Part shown: positions 28,540 through 37,177 of the stretch, piece after piece
How positions within the stretch are numbered: the first letter of the stretch is position 1
How the letters are laid out: every line of letters starts with the position of its first letter
Source: Deinococcus deserti VCD115
GTDB taxonomy: Bacteria > Deinococcota > Deinococci > Deinococcales > Deinococcaceae
Reading direction: 5' to 3'
DNA: 64,000 nt
Assembly (NCBI RefSeq): GCF_000020685.1
Contig: NC_012528.1
Location: 62,001-126,000 of the forward strand
Translations under genes and position numbers: made by a program
The notes under the pieces: generated by a model
What the model was told of the DNA's origin: nothing
Database searches by the model: none
The model's input: only the letters and a program-made list of their open reading frames with translations

Positions 28540-29235
28540 GTGAAGCGATTGCTCACCACAGTCATTCTGCTCGCCGTGACAGCCTCCGCCCAGGAGGGAC
28601 CCGCCGTCAGTTCAAGTCTGCTTCGCGTGCCGCTCTCCACAGGTGCCGTCCGCGTGGCTGACGCTGCAGCCGCCCGTGAGTTTGGACAGGTCCTCAATGG
28701 GCTTGCCAGGAACCAGAACAGCGGATGCCAGACCAGTGAGTTTCTGGTGTGGGATGACGTGGACCGCGCCGAGGAGATCAGCACCCACCTCGCCACCCAG
28801 TTCAACACCGCGGCGAGGTTAACCGTTGTTGATGAAATCCATCCAGAAGGCCCTGTTTCGGTGCGGGCTACGTCACTTCCACCCTCATTTCAGCAGGTCG
28901 CCCGGCAGGCAGTCGAGAACGCGGTATATCGCGTCCTGGGTACTGAAGCGGATGGCCCGTGCCTTGCCTGTTTTCAGCGTACTGACCGAGCGAAGTCCCA
29001 GTGCTGGAGCACAAGGGTTAGAAAAGTGGTCCATCCGACTCTGATTCACGCCTGGCCAGCCAGAACGCCAGGAGGAGCAGCAGCCCGCTCAGGATGGCAA
29101 TCACCACGAAGAGGCCGTGTGGGGAAACCTCGAAGATTGCCCCTGCCAGGGCCGCCGCCGGGATGGCGCACAGCAAGGTCAGGGTCTGAACCGCGGAATA
29201 CAGGTCGGCCGTACCTTCTCTGGGCAGCCGGCTGA
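28540..29235 (+). CDS. Hypothetical secreted protein, 3' part doubtful
   Basis: A GTG start opens a good signal peptide (M-K-R-L-L-T-T-V-I-L-L-A-V-T-A-S-A-Q). About 120 residues of ordinary composition follow, with V-W-D-D-V-D-R-A-E-E-I and a region ending E-N-A-V-Y-R-V-L-G. The last 75 residues are Arg/Pro/Gly-rich and antisense to the neighbouring MFS gene, which suggests that a frameshift near 28950 has replaced the true C-terminus. No family recognised. Confidence 0.45.
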   Translation: MKRLLTTVILLAVTASAQEGPAVSSSLLRVPLSTGAVRVADAAAAREFGQVLNGLARNQNSGCQTSEFLVWDDVDRAEEISTHLATQFNTAARLTVVDEIHPEGPVSVRATSLPPSFQQVARQAVENAVYRVLGTEADGPCLACFQRTDRAKSQCWSTRVRKVVHPTLIHAWPARTPGGAAARSGWQSPRRGRVGKPRRLPLPGPPPGWRTARSGSEPRNTGRPYLLWAAG

Positions 29236-30313
29236 ACAGCGCGGCGTCACGGTAGGTCTGTGTCAGAAACGTGGCCCCCCCCAGCAACCCGACCACGGCC
29301 AGCATGACGGCCACATTGCCCGCGGGAACGAACAGCAGGAGAGCCGCGCCCAGCAACCCCAGGACGCGCGTGACGACCAGCGTGCGGCCCAGCGGCAACC
29401 TGGAGAGCTGAGGGAGGCCCACCCAGTACAGAAGCACAGTCACGAAGGCACCGACGAAGGGAACGAAAGAGAGCGTCTGGGCACTGAACTGTAGAGTTTC
29501 TTGCAGGAACAGGATCTGAAACAGACTGAGCTGCTCAATAAAAACAGTCAGCAGGTAAAAGGCAGTCATGCCCATCAGGCCGGGATGTCCCCGCATGCCT
29601 GCCACCATCGCCATGGTGTGACAGATGCTCTGGCCGACTCCCAGGGCCCGGTGCTGCGCCATGGCTGCCACACCGCTTTGCGTTTCCTGGGTGATGGCGT
29701 TGCGCCACAGGAACATGACGGTCATGCCGACGCCACCGGCAATGTAGTAGGCCCGCATGGTCGCGGTCACACCGTGCTGCGCGATGATCAGACCCACAAG
29801 CGGAGTCAGCAGACCACAGACCGTGACAATGAGGTTGATGATGCCGAACACCCGGGCCCGCTGCCGCTCTTCGACGTCCTCGATCAGCAGCAGACTCCAG
29901 GACAGCGCCACGATCCGTCCGACAGCACTCAGCGCCGCAGCCACAGCGAACGCGGCGAAGCTGTTCGCCGTGGCCCAGACGAACATGGGAATGGTCCACG
30001 AGATCAGGTCGCCGATCAGGGTCGTGCGTTTGCGTCCCAGGCGATTGGTCACCGGCGCGGCCACCGCCTGAAACAGGAAGGAGAGGGCCAGCGTGACCGA
30101 GCCGAGCAGCCCGATCTCGGTGCTGGAGAGGCCCACGCTCCGCATGTAGAGGGGCGCGTAATAGATGACGACGGTGCCGAAAATAGCCCACAGTGGCTCC
30201 ATCAGTATCGCGTTGCGGGCGTTCCTGGGCAGGCCCGCGAGGGCTCTGAGCTGCACGCCCCGGGACTTGTATTCCAGCTCGTGGGGACTCATGCCTGGTC
30301 GCTGTTCTCGCAA
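29018..30313 (-). CDS. MFS transporter
   Basis: A 431-residue permease with 12 hydrophobic segments and the loop 2-3 motif N-R-L-G-R-K-R-T. An in-frame ATG at 30292 (M-S-P-H-E) is an alternative start. The same general MFS fold as the truncated gene 0.7 kb downstream, but the N-terminal sequences differ. The substrate is unknown; exporter-like. Confidence 0.88.
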   Translation of the reverse strand: MREQRPGMSPHELEYKSRGVQLRALAGLPRNARNAILMEPLWAIFGTVVIYYAPLYMRSVGLSSTEIGLLGSVTLALSFLFQAVAAPVTNRLGRKRTTLIGDLISWTIPMFVWATANSFAAFAVAAALSAVGRIVALSWSLLLIEDVEERQRARVFGIINLIVTVCGLLTPLVGLIIAQHGVTATMRAYYIAGGVGMTVMFLWRNAITQETQSGVAAMAQHRALGVGQSICHTMAMVAGMRGHPGLMGMTAFYLLTVFIEQLSLFQILFLQETLQFSAQTLSFVPFVGAFVTVLLYWVGLPQLSRLPLGRTLVVTRVLGLLGAALLLFVPAGNVAVMLAVVGLLGGATFLTQTYRDAALFSRLPREGTADLYSAVQTLTLLCAIPAAALAGAIFEVSPHGLFVVIAILSGLLLLLAFWLARRESESDGPLF

Positions 30314-30984
30314 TCGGTCGTTTTTGTACAGGAAGCTGCGTGCCTGAGACGGTTCACTGTGGCAGTGGAGCCGACAACCATCTCGGACTCCCAGCTGGTG
30401 GGAAGATTTCCGAGCGACCCATCCGCACTTTCAGGGTTGTCGGACAGAAAAGCGCGGCTGCCGAAGGAATACCAGTCGGACGCAGGGGGAGGAGGAACTG
30501 TTGGCATGTATCTCCAGGATCATATGAAGGAAGCTGAGGGTGCCGGGCATTCAGGCTCAGAGCGGGTATAAACCAATGGCTGGGGCGCTGTCCATCTTTG
30601 CAAGGAGCTAAAAATGGCTGATGGAGAGCCCCGCCAGACATGGTGAAAGGGAAACAGGCCATCATGGCCCGTAGGCTCAGCGGCAGTCCGGTGAAAAGCA
30701 GCGGCAAGGATTGGGTATGCTTGCGAAGCGCCGAACTTCCTACATGCGGCATTGTGGTCTTCGGCTGCACCGTGACCGGGGACGCCGTAGCCTCGGCACG
30801 CACCATTGTTCAATTCCCCGGACATGTTTTCGAGCGTTGCACCGTACGCCTTGCAGGACACGCCGTTTAATACATGACGCGTGGGCAGTCGAGCGGTTTT
30901 CACCGGTGATCGGTCCCCAGGACCCGATAGTGCAGTTGTTTGAGGACACAGGACTCCATCGGCGCTTCACCTTCCAGGGCGTGC
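30314..30984. other. Intergenic, no confident gene
   Basis: About 670 bases up to the IS701-associated segment. A 76-residue plus-strand frame at 30640-30870 has a plausible composition but no ribosome-binding site or known family, so it is not called. Confidence 0.4.
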
Positions 30985-31515
30985 ATGGTGCATGCACTTA
31001 GTAGGACTTTGTCACTTCCGATCAAGACCTGTGTGCGTGCCGAGGCTTGGAATGCGTACGCTAAGCAGGTGGGCCAAGAGGAACTGTTTAAAAGACTCAG
31101 AGCGGGAGGCGTGCCAGCCCCATTGATTCCCAAACTGCCGGATGATCGGGAAATTGATGCGCTAGAGGTTCTGTTGGAGACTCGTCTTCCACCGTCGTAC
31201 CGCGCCTATTTACTGACTCTCTCCGATGTTCTGGCTGGTGCCTACTGGCCGTTGGTAATTCATCACGAGTTGACTGGCGGACGACTGCTCGACCAGACGC
31301 GTGATCTCCGGGCTATTGGCCTTCCTCAATTTCTTGTGCCATTTGAGACGAGTCAGGATGGAGACGCCTTCTGCTTCGACACGCGCTCTGCTGGACCAGA
31401 GTATGCGGTGGTGCGGTGGGTGCACGATGACGGCTCATTTGACACCTACCGCTGGCCTAGCTTCATTGCTTGGGTTCAAGACGAGTGGCTCCCCACTGTG
31501 GAGGATCAAAAATAG
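30985..31515 (+). CDS. SUKH (SMI1/KNR4) family immunity-type protein
   Basis: A protein of about 176 residues with the SUKH core: a helix with D-R-E-I-D-A-L-E-V-L-L-E followed by L-P-P-S-Y-R-A-Y-L-L-T-L-S, then strands around F-C-F-D-T and Y-R-W-P-S-F-I-A-W-V. SUKH proteins are typically immunity proteins for polymorphic toxins, but no toxin gene is nearby. The start is uncertain: ATG 30985 has a weak AGGG but lies just outside the proposed IS end, while TTG 31009 and GTG 31033 lie inside. Followed after 57 bases by a second small gene. Confidence 0.75.
   Translation: MVHALSRTLSLPIKTCVRAEAWNAYAKQVGQEELFKRLRAGGVPAPLIPKLPDDREIDALEVLLETRLPPSYRAYLLTLSDVLAGAYWPLVIHHELTGGRLLDQTRDLRAIGLPQFLVPFETSQDGDAFCFDTRSAGPEYAVVRWVHDDGSFDTYRWPSFIAWVQDEWLPTVEDQK
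30998..31001. repeat. Left TTAG target-site duplication
   Basis: TTAG directly abuts the left inverted end and is repeated at 33268-33271 directly after the right end. Four-base YTAR duplications are what is described for IS701-family elements. Confidence 0.55.
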
Positions 31516-31572
31516 AAATAACATAGTCCTAACTTCAATAGACAAAGAATCAAGTGAAATAGGAGCACTCAT

Positions 31573-31929
31573 ATGAAAGTTCCCTTGGATTCCATTCCAG
31601 TTCATGTGCTCCTCAACTTGATAGAAGCCTGCATGGGCTGCATCGTGGGCGAGCACCAGGCAATTGTCATCTCATACGATGAGGTTGGTCCGCATGTGGA
31701 ACTTGTCGGGTACTTATCATCCTCGACGGAAACTGCTCTTGAGCAGCATCAAGAGATTGCAGACGAGCTTGAAGTCCGATTGAATTATTCCGGCATCGCT
31801 GTCCGTAGTCAGGTAGTTATTAATCATCAAGGTGTGTTGAAGTTATCAGAAAGCGACAGGGTCTTTTTCCTTCGATACGGGTTCGAAATCCTCACCTTCA
31901 GTCCCGGAAGTGGTGTCGATCCCACCTGA
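31573..31929 (+). CDS. Small hypothetical protein, possibly immunity-type
   Basis: 118 residues beginning [19 protein letters not shown]. The opening, a strand-rich middle (V-V-I-S-Y-D-E-V) and a late D-R-V-F-F-L-R-Y resemble, from memory, a family of roughly 100-residue proteins found near polymorphic-toxin loci; I cannot name it. AGGAG lies upstream of the ATG. The last 34 codons overlap the 3' end of the transposase gene on the other strand, so the C-terminus may have been altered when the genes were joined. Confidence 0.6.
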   Translation: MKVPLDSIPVHVLLNLIEACMGCIVGEHQAIVISYDEVGPHVELVGYLSSSTETALEQHQEIADELEVRLNYSGIAVRSQVVINHQGVLKLSESDRVFFLRYGFEILTFSPGSGVDPT

Positions 31930-33203
31930 ACCACCTCACCGCAATGCGGACATCGCCCAAACCAAATTTGTTCCAACGCCCGGCTGGTGGTACGTCTGAG
32001 TTCCGGTAGGGTTGGAATCTCGGCAGCAACAGAACATTGTTGCTGTCGAAGGGTCTGCAAAAACATCATGGTCAGCAGTACCAGCACGATGTGGTGTTCA
32101 AGGCCTAGGAGTGACCGACCCTCGAAGTGGTCCAGGCCGAGTTCTTCCTTGCTTTGCAGGTGCAGAACCTCGCAGGCCCACCTGGCTTTGATGTCGCGAA
32201 CCACCTGAGCCATGGATGTAGATGGTGCGTGATTGGTCACGTAGTACTTGATCTCACCTCCCCGCCGTTTCTCTCCCACCACCCAGACTGCTTCGCCTGG
32301 AAGATGCAACCCCCGCTTGTTCGGAAGGCCATCGGCAATCCGGCCACGGACCACCAGCCAGCGGGAACTCTTCGCTCCTTTGACCGTATGCCAGCGGTAC
32401 GGAGGAATCTCATGGAGCACGTCCTTGACAGGACGTGCGATTTCGCTTGGGATCGGGTGTTTCCCGGGCCGTCCTCCAGTCTTCTGTGGCGGATCGCGCA
32501 GCGTCACGTCCAAGCTGAAGACCTTCTGGATCCCCACAATGCCCACCGCCCAAGTCAAGCCACGCTGGGACAGCGCTTGCCGGAAGTCCTTGTTGATGCC
32601 ATAGCCCGCATCGGCCAGGACTACCCGAAACGTCACACCGGCGTCCAGCGCCCGGTCGAGCTCTTCCATGGCAATTTCACCCTTGGATCTGTAGTGCTGG
32701 CGTACCACTGGTACGCCAGCACCCTGACATCGTTCCGGATTCCCTGCCCACGACCCGGGCAGGAAGAGCCGCATACTCAAAGGGGCGAACAGGGAGCCAT
32801 CCGACAGGGTGAGGGTAACCAGCGATTGGCAGTTGGCGATCTTGCCCAACGCTCCGCAGTACTGGTATGCAACCCCTACGCTTGCGTCTCCGCTTTTGGG
32901 CAATGCCGTGTCGTCAATGATCAACACGGCATTTTTACCCCCACAAAGTCGTTGAGCCTGCCGTTTCAGTCGGATCTCGATCTGCTCTGCGTCCCAATGG
33001 CTGACGTTCACGAAGTGGTGCAGACGCTGGTACGGCATGCCGACATGTTCAGCGATTGGTTGAGTGCTCTTGCGCTCCAGAGGGGCCAGCAGTCCGCGAA
33101 CATAGCGGGGCAGGCATACCCGCTGTTTGGCATTGTCCAGGGTCTCCAGGTAGGGGGAGAGAAAGCCTCGGAAGGCACGCTGCCAGTTGTGTGGGACCGT
33201 CAT
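31827..33203 (-). CDS. IS701-family transposase
   Basis: 458 residues with the IS701 opening T-V-P-H-N-W-Q, the first catalytic block [11 protein letters not shown], the Y-C-G-A-L-G-K segment, a second acidic block V-V-L-A-D-A-G-Y-G, and a late Glu region ([10 protein letters not shown]). A C-P-H-C pair lies near the C-terminus. The last 30 or so residues are unlike the rest and overlap an opposite-strand gene. The frame has no interruption, so the enzyme may be active. An upstream GTG at 33221 is an alternative start. Confidence 0.92.
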   Translation of the reverse strand: MTVPHNWQRAFRGFLSPYLETLDNAKQRVCLPRYVRGLLAPLERKSTQPIAEHVGMPYQRLHHFVNVSHWDAEQIEIRLKRQAQRLCGGKNAVLIIDDTALPKSGDASVGVAYQYCGALGKIANCQSLVTLTLSDGSLFAPLSMRLFLPGSWAGNPERCQGAGVPVVRQHYRSKGEIAMEELDRALDAGVTFRVVLADAGYGINKDFRQALSQRGLTWAVGIVGIQKVFSLDVTLRDPPQKTGGRPGKHPIPSEIARPVKDVLHEIPPYRWHTVKGAKSSRWLVVRGRIADGLPNKRGLHLPGEAVWVVGEKRRGGEIKYYVTNHAPSTSMAQVVRDIKARWACEVLHLQSKEELGLDHFEGRSLLGLEHHIVLVLLTMMFLQTLRQQQCSVAAEIPTLPELRRTTSRALEQIWFGRCPHCGEVVQVGSTPLPGLKVRISNPYRRKKTLSLSDNFNTP

Positions 33204-33267
33204 GTCTCCAGCATCTTCCACCTGGGAAACCAGCGCCTACACGCATTCCAAGAGTGACAAAGTCGTG

Positions 33268-33605
33268 TTAGCAGGTGTATGACAAACGCACTGGCGCTTT
33301 CATCTGGGTTTCGCTTAGTAATTGAAAGCCTTCACTGTCAATGTAGAGGGGCATGACGTCATGTCTTACATGAGCTTCATACGCGGAACCTGTCCGGGTT
33401 TTCGCAGCCTGCTCATCTAAGCCGAGCGGAGAATGTGGTTCAAGAACGATTGAAGATATTGGGCGCTTGATGGCATGCTTGTCTACCTATCGTCAAGCGC
33501 TCAGCTTCAATATTGTTTGCGCCATTCACGAAGCTACGTCTTTCATGACACGGTCGTAGCCCATAACTGGACAATTCGCCCGTATTTAAAATCTCTGGCA
33601 TCAAG
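33268..33605. other. Right flank of the IS701 element, one startless open run
   Basis: On the minus strand about 70 codons are open between 33268 and 33490 and end in TAA inside the TTAG repeat, but the run has no usable upstream start, so it may be the 3' scrap of an older gene. A perfect 12-bp palindrome, CATGACGTCATG, lies at 33352-33363. Nothing else seen. Confidence 0.4.
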
Positions 33606-34424
33606 CTAGTCGTGGTTGAATGTGGCCGTGCACCCCCCGTCTACAGTAACGATGGAGCCTGTCATAAACGAGCTCTCACCAGACGCGAGGAATATGACAG
33701 CCCTTGAGATTTCATCAGCGTGGGCCTGTCGGCCGAGAGGTTGGCGCGCTGCATTCGCTTCCCGGCGGTCGTGCGCTGCCTGTGCTTCCTCAGGCGGAAG
33801 GCTGGCACGGCGCCCTCCCATGTCGGTGTCTACGTAGCCTGGGCACACGGCATTGACGCGCACTCCACGCTGGCCGTAATCAACGGCCAGCTGCCGCGTG
33901 AGGTTCACGACTCCGCCTTTGGAAGCGCAGTAGGCAGGTGCATTGGGGGCTCCGATCAGACCGTAGGTCGACGCAACATTCACGATGACGCCCGAACCAC
34001 TTTGCATGAGGTGCGGCAGAGCGTACCGGGCACAGAGAAAGGGACCGCGCAGGTTCACGGCCATGATGCGGTCCCAGGTTTCGAGGTCGAGCTCATGGGC
34101 GGGTGCGTTGTCACCGCCAATTCCAGCATTGTTGACAAGGATGTCAAGCTGTCCGAAGCGGTGAATGGCCGCCTCCATGAGATCGCGAACTTGAACATCA
34201 CTGGCGACGTCACACGGAAAAAAAGTGGCCTCGCCGTTCGCTGCGGTGATGGCAGCCAGGGTCTGTTCTGCGCCCTCGGGGTGCACGTCAGCTATAACGA
34301 CCTGTGCGCCTTCGGCAGCGGCTGCGAGAGCAATAGCGCGACCAATTCCACTGGATCCTCCAGTGACGAGCAGAACACGATCAGAGAGGCGTCCGACCGC
34401 ACGGTCGTGCTCAGGTTTTTTCAT
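33606..34424 (-). CDS. SDR-family oxidoreductase, divergent from the catabolic operon
   Basis: 272 residues from ATG 34424; the longer open frame extends through the promoter region and is not credible. Classical SDR features: T-G-G-S-S-G-I-G (21-28), N-N-A-G, catalytic S152, Y165 and K169, and G-x-V-x-V-D-G-G at the C-terminus. NAD(P)-dependent oxidation or reduction of an alcohol/ketone is expected. It faces the ABC/catabolic operon across a 142-base region with a shared operator, so it is probably part of the same pathway. Confidence 0.9.
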   Translation of the reverse strand: MKKPEHDRAVGRLSDRVLLVTGGSSGIGRAIALAAAAEGAQVVIADVHPEGAEQTLAAITAANGEATFFPCDVASDVQVRDLMEAAIHRFGQLDILVNNAGIGGDNAPAHELDLETWDRIMAVNLRGPFLCARYALPHLMQSGSGVIVNVASTYGLIGAPNAPAYCASKGGVVNLTRQLAVDYGQRGVRVNAVCPGYVDTDMGGRRASLPPEEAQAAHDRREANAARQPLGRQAHADEISRAVIFLASGESSFMTGSIVTVDGGCTATFNHD

Positions 34425-34473
34425 GTCGCCTACTGTACACGGCACAAAGCAAATCAAAGATGCGCTTGGCGGA

Positions 34474-34530
34474 TAGACTTTCTGTTCATTGGGTGTTATG
34501 CTCATCCATAACAACCATAACAACCATAAC
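34474..34530 (+). promoter_or_regulatory. Operon promoter with GTGTTAT-N8-ATAACAACC operator
   Basis: TAGACT (34474-34479), a 17-base spacer and TATGCT (34497-34502) form the promoter. The inverted repeat GTGTTAT-N8-ATAACAACC spans 34493-34516 and covers the -10. The right half continues as three head-to-tail copies of CATAAC at 34507, 34516 and 34525 (9-bp period). The same 16 defined bases occur at 52396-52419. A repressor site is the simplest reading; the GntR protein encoded at 40067 is the likely ligand. Confidence 0.75.
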
Positions 34531-34566
34531 ACTAATTCCGCGGTCAGCATCCATGGAGGTGCCCGA

Positions 34567-36138
34567 ATGAATCGATTCATCCGAACCACGCTCGCTTTGA
34601 GTAGCATGCTCGCGTTCACTCAAGCTCTAGGGGTCACACGAGGTGGCGAGCTTGTCTATGGACGTTATGCAGACTCGCTGTTCCTCGATCCGGTTCTAAA
34701 CGACGCCAATGTCGATATCTGGATCCTCACCAACCTGTACGACACCCTTCTTCAACCCACCGCCGACGGCAAAGGTGTGCAGCCGGGCCTCGCCTCCGCG
34801 TACACTGTTGCCCCCGATGGAAAAAGCATGCGGCTCACCCTGCGTCCCGGCCTGCGGTTTGCCGATGGCAGCGCTCTGACTGCGCAGGACGTCAAGTGGT
34901 CGCTCGACCGCGCCCGTAAGCCCGACAACGGCGCGTGGAGTGGCTCGCTGGCGTCCATCAGTAACATTGTTGCCAGTGGCAACACGGTCACACTGAATCT
35001 AAAGCAGCCCGACCCGACGCTTCCAGCGGCCCTCGCCACCTTCAACGCCGCCATCATGCCGCAGAAACTGTTCAACGCCGCGCGGGGCAGCACCGAAGCG
35101 GCCAAAGCCAAAGCCTTCGCCGAGAAACCCATCGGGTCCGGACCATTCGTGCTGAGCTCCTGGAAGAAGGGATCGTCAATGGTCCTGAAGCGCAATCCGT
35201 ACTACTGGAAGAAAGGTGCAGACGGCAAAGCCCTGCCGTACCTGAACTCGATCCGTTTCGAAATCATTCCCGACGACAACACCCGCATCCTCAAACTGCA
35301 GGCGGGAGAGCTCCACGGAGCAGAGTTCATCCCGCTCAGCCGGGTCGCTGAACTCAAGGCCAACCCCAAGATCAACATGCAGCTGTTCCCTTCCACCAAG
35401 GTGAACACTGTTCTGATGAACAACCGTCCGAAGCTCAAGGACGGCACCGCGAACCCCCTGAGTGATGTCCGGGTCCGTCAGGCCCTGAACTACGCTACCA
35501 ACAAGGAAGCTCTGGTTCAGATTGTTACCTTCGGTAACGGCAAGCCGATGCGGTCATTCATGTCCGCGACCACGCCGCTGTTCGCGCCGCAGGCCAGCTA
35601 CACCTACGACCTGGCAAAAGCCAAGCAGCTTCTGGCCGACGCTGGATACCCAAACGGTTTTGAGGTGGTCACCCTTGCCACAAGCGGCAACGCAGACGAC
35701 CTCGCGCTGCTCACGACGCTGCAGCAGATGTGGGGCGCAGCCGGCGTGCGGCTGAAGATCGAGCAGCTTGACAACGCTACCAAGACCGCCCGCTACCGGG
35801 CTGCCGACTTCCAGATGCGCACTGCCGCCTGGACGAACGACATCAACGACCCCAGTCAGATCACCAGTTACTTCGCTATCTACGACAACATCCAGTCGCT
35901 GTACACCGGCTACAAGAGCGCCGAGATTGACCGCCTCTTTGCGCAGAGCCAGCAGGAAACCAACCCTGCGCGCCGCGCCAGTCAGTACAACCAGATTCAG
36001 GGCATCTACATGAAAGCGGCGCCCATCGTGTTCCTGTATGAGACGCCGTACCCTGTTGCCTTGTCCAAGAACGTCAAGGGCTTCGTGCAGATCCCCCTGG
36101 GCAACAACATCTTCGCTGCAACGTCCTTAGAGAAGTAA
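34567..36138 (+). CDS. ABC transporter substrate-binding protein, family 5
   Basis: 523 residues from ATG 34567, which has GGAGG ten bases upstream. A signal peptide (hydrophobic run ending T-Q-A-L-G) leads into the family 5 pattern: Y-G-R-Y-A-D-S-L-F-L-D-P, Y-D-T-L-L-Q-P, S-D-V-R-V-R-Q-A-L-N-Y-A-T-N-K and A-K-Q-L-L-A-D-A-G-Y-P. Family members bind di- or oligopeptides, opines, glutathione or nickel chelates. First gene of the long catabolic operon; an intergenic hairpin follows it. Confidence 0.95.
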   Translation: MNRFIRTTLALSSMLAFTQALGVTRGGELVYGRYADSLFLDPVLNDANVDIWILTNLYDTLLQPTADGKGVQPGLASAYTVAPDGKSMRLTLRPGLRFADGSALTAQDVKWSLDRARKPDNGAWSGSLASISNIVASGNTVTLNLKQPDPTLPAALATFNAAIMPQKLFNAARGSTEAAKAKAFAEKPIGSGPFVLSSWKKGSSMVLKRNPYYWKKGADGKALPYLNSIRFEIIPDDNTRILKLQAGELHGAEFIPLSRVAELKANPKINMQLFPSTKVNTVLMNNRPKLKDGTANPLSDVRVRQALNYATNKEALVQIVTFGNGKPMRSFMSATTPLFAPQASYTYDLAKAKQLLADAGYPNGFEVVTLATSGNADDLALLTTLQQMWGAAGVRLKIEQLDNATKTARYRAADFQMRTAAWTNDINDPSQITSYFAIYDNIQSLYTGYKSAEIDRLFAQSQQETNPARRASQYNQIQGIYMKAAPIVFLYETPYPVALSKNVKGFVQIPLGNNIFAATSLEK

Positions 36139-36143
36139 AGCAC

Positions 36144-36188
36144 CTGACGGGGCCGCGCCACTTTGACCGGTGGGCGTGGCCCCGTCAG
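36144..36188 (+). terminator. Intercistronic hairpin after the binding-protein gene
   Basis: A 16-bp stem (36144-36159 with 36173-36188, one G-T pair) and a 13-base loop, followed by TTTCTGG. It lies between the binding-protein gene and the permease genes, a usual place for partial termination or 3'-end protection that keeps the binding protein in excess over the membrane parts. Confidence 0.75.
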
Positions 36189-36204
36189 TTTCTGGAGGAA
36201 AGTC

Positions 36205-37143
36205 ATGCGCGCCACGTATGTGATCAAGCGGCTCCTGCAGATCATTCCCACGTTCATCGCGGTTCTGATCCTGGTGTTTCTGCTCGTGCGGCTGCTGCCC
36301 GGCGACCCGGCAAGCGCCATTCTCGGGGACCGTGCTACACCGGAAATCGTGGAGCGCACACGGCGCGAACTCGGGCTCGACAAGCCGCTGCCGGTGCAAT
36401 TCGGCATTTTCGTGCAGAACCTGCTTCGTGGTGATCTTGGAGAAAGCAGCAGCCTGAAGGTGCCGGTCTTCCGGTTGATCGTAGAACGCCTGCCCGTCAC
36501 GCTGTTCCTTTCGGCTTACGCCGCACTCATCGCTGTGCTTCTCGCTGTGCCGCTCGCGGTGCTGGCGGCCGTGCGCCGTGACACCTGGGTCGACAGCCTT
36601 ATCCGCGGTGTCTTCCAGGTGGCGCTATCACTGCCGGTGTTCTACGTGGCGCTGCAGCTGCTCACGCTGCTCGGGGCGAAACTCGGGTGGTTCCCCATCG
36701 GGGGATACGGTGACAGCCTCAAGGACCACCTGTACCACCTGTTTCTTCCGGCCCTCACGCTTGGCTTTAACCTCGCGGCCATTCTCGTGCGCACCCTGCG
36801 CAACTCCATTCTGGAAGTCCTGACTGCGGAATACGTTGAATTTGCCCGTTCCAAAGGTCTGCAGTCCCGGGTGGTGATGCTGCGGCATGTGCTGCGCAAT
36901 GCGTTGATTTCCACCGTCACGCTGCTCGGATTAAACATCGGTGCCCTGATCGGAGGCGCGGTCATCACGGAGTCGGTTTTCGCCATCCCCGGTGTGGGCC
37001 GCCTGATGATCGATTCCATCTTCGGACGCGACTACCCGGTGATTCAGGGCCTCACGCTGGTGTTCGCGGTGCTGGTGTCGCTGGTGTTCCTGATGACTGA
37101 CCTCATTCATGCCCGCCTTGACCCACGCGTGGAGCACGCATGA
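36205..37143 (+). CDS. Peptide/opine ABC transporter permease (DppB-like)
   Basis: 312 residues from ATG 36205 with GGAGGAAA upstream. Six membrane segments, the family signature R-L-L-P-G-D-P after the first helix, and the EAA-type loop E-Y-V-E-F-A-R-S-K-G-L that contacts the ATPase. The C-terminus D-P-R-V-E-H-A is typical. Forms the channel with the next permease. Confidence 0.95.
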   Translation: MRATYVIKRLLQIIPTFIAVLILVFLLVRLLPGDPASAILGDRATPEIVERTRRELGLDKPLPVQFGIFVQNLLRGDLGESSSLKVPVFRLIVERLPVTLFLSAYAALIAVLLAVPLAVLAAVRRDTWVDSLIRGVFQVALSLPVFYVALQLLTLLGAKLGWFPIGGYGDSLKDHLYHLFLPALTLGFNLAAILVRTLRNSILEVLTAEYVEFARSKGLQSRVVMLRHVLRNALISTVTLLGLNIGALIGGAVITESVFAIPGVGRLMIDSIFGRDYPVIQGLTLVFAVLVSLVFLMTDLIHARLDPRVEHA

Positions 37144-37177
37144 ATTCGCTGCTCGCTTACGCCAGACGGAGGACGCC

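Larger units (their letters stand above)
31002..33267 (-). mobile_element. IS701-family element with two passenger genes (proposed)
   Basis: The proposed left end TAGGACTTTGTCACT (31002-31016) and the right end CACGACTTTGTCACT (33267-33253, reverse strand) match at 13 of 15 positions and are bracketed by TTAG direct repeats. The transposase gene fills the right 1.4 kb. The left 0.8 kb holds a SUKH gene and a small unknown gene pointing toward it. Ordinary IS701 elements are about 1.4-1.7 kb, so the extra length is the cargo. No second inverted end was found closer to the transposase stop. Confidence 0.6.

Noticed and set aside
29501..30571. 356-codon plus-strand open frame
   Set aside because: Antisense to the MFS gene; Gln/His/Arg-rich and without domains.
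30354..30806. 150-codon minus-strand frame before the IS701 region
   Set aside because: No ribosome-binding site, no motif, and overlapping frames on both strands of equal quality.
34507..34530. CRISPR-like short repeats
   Set aside because: The repeat unit is 9 bp with no spacers and no cas genes; operator half-sites explain it better.
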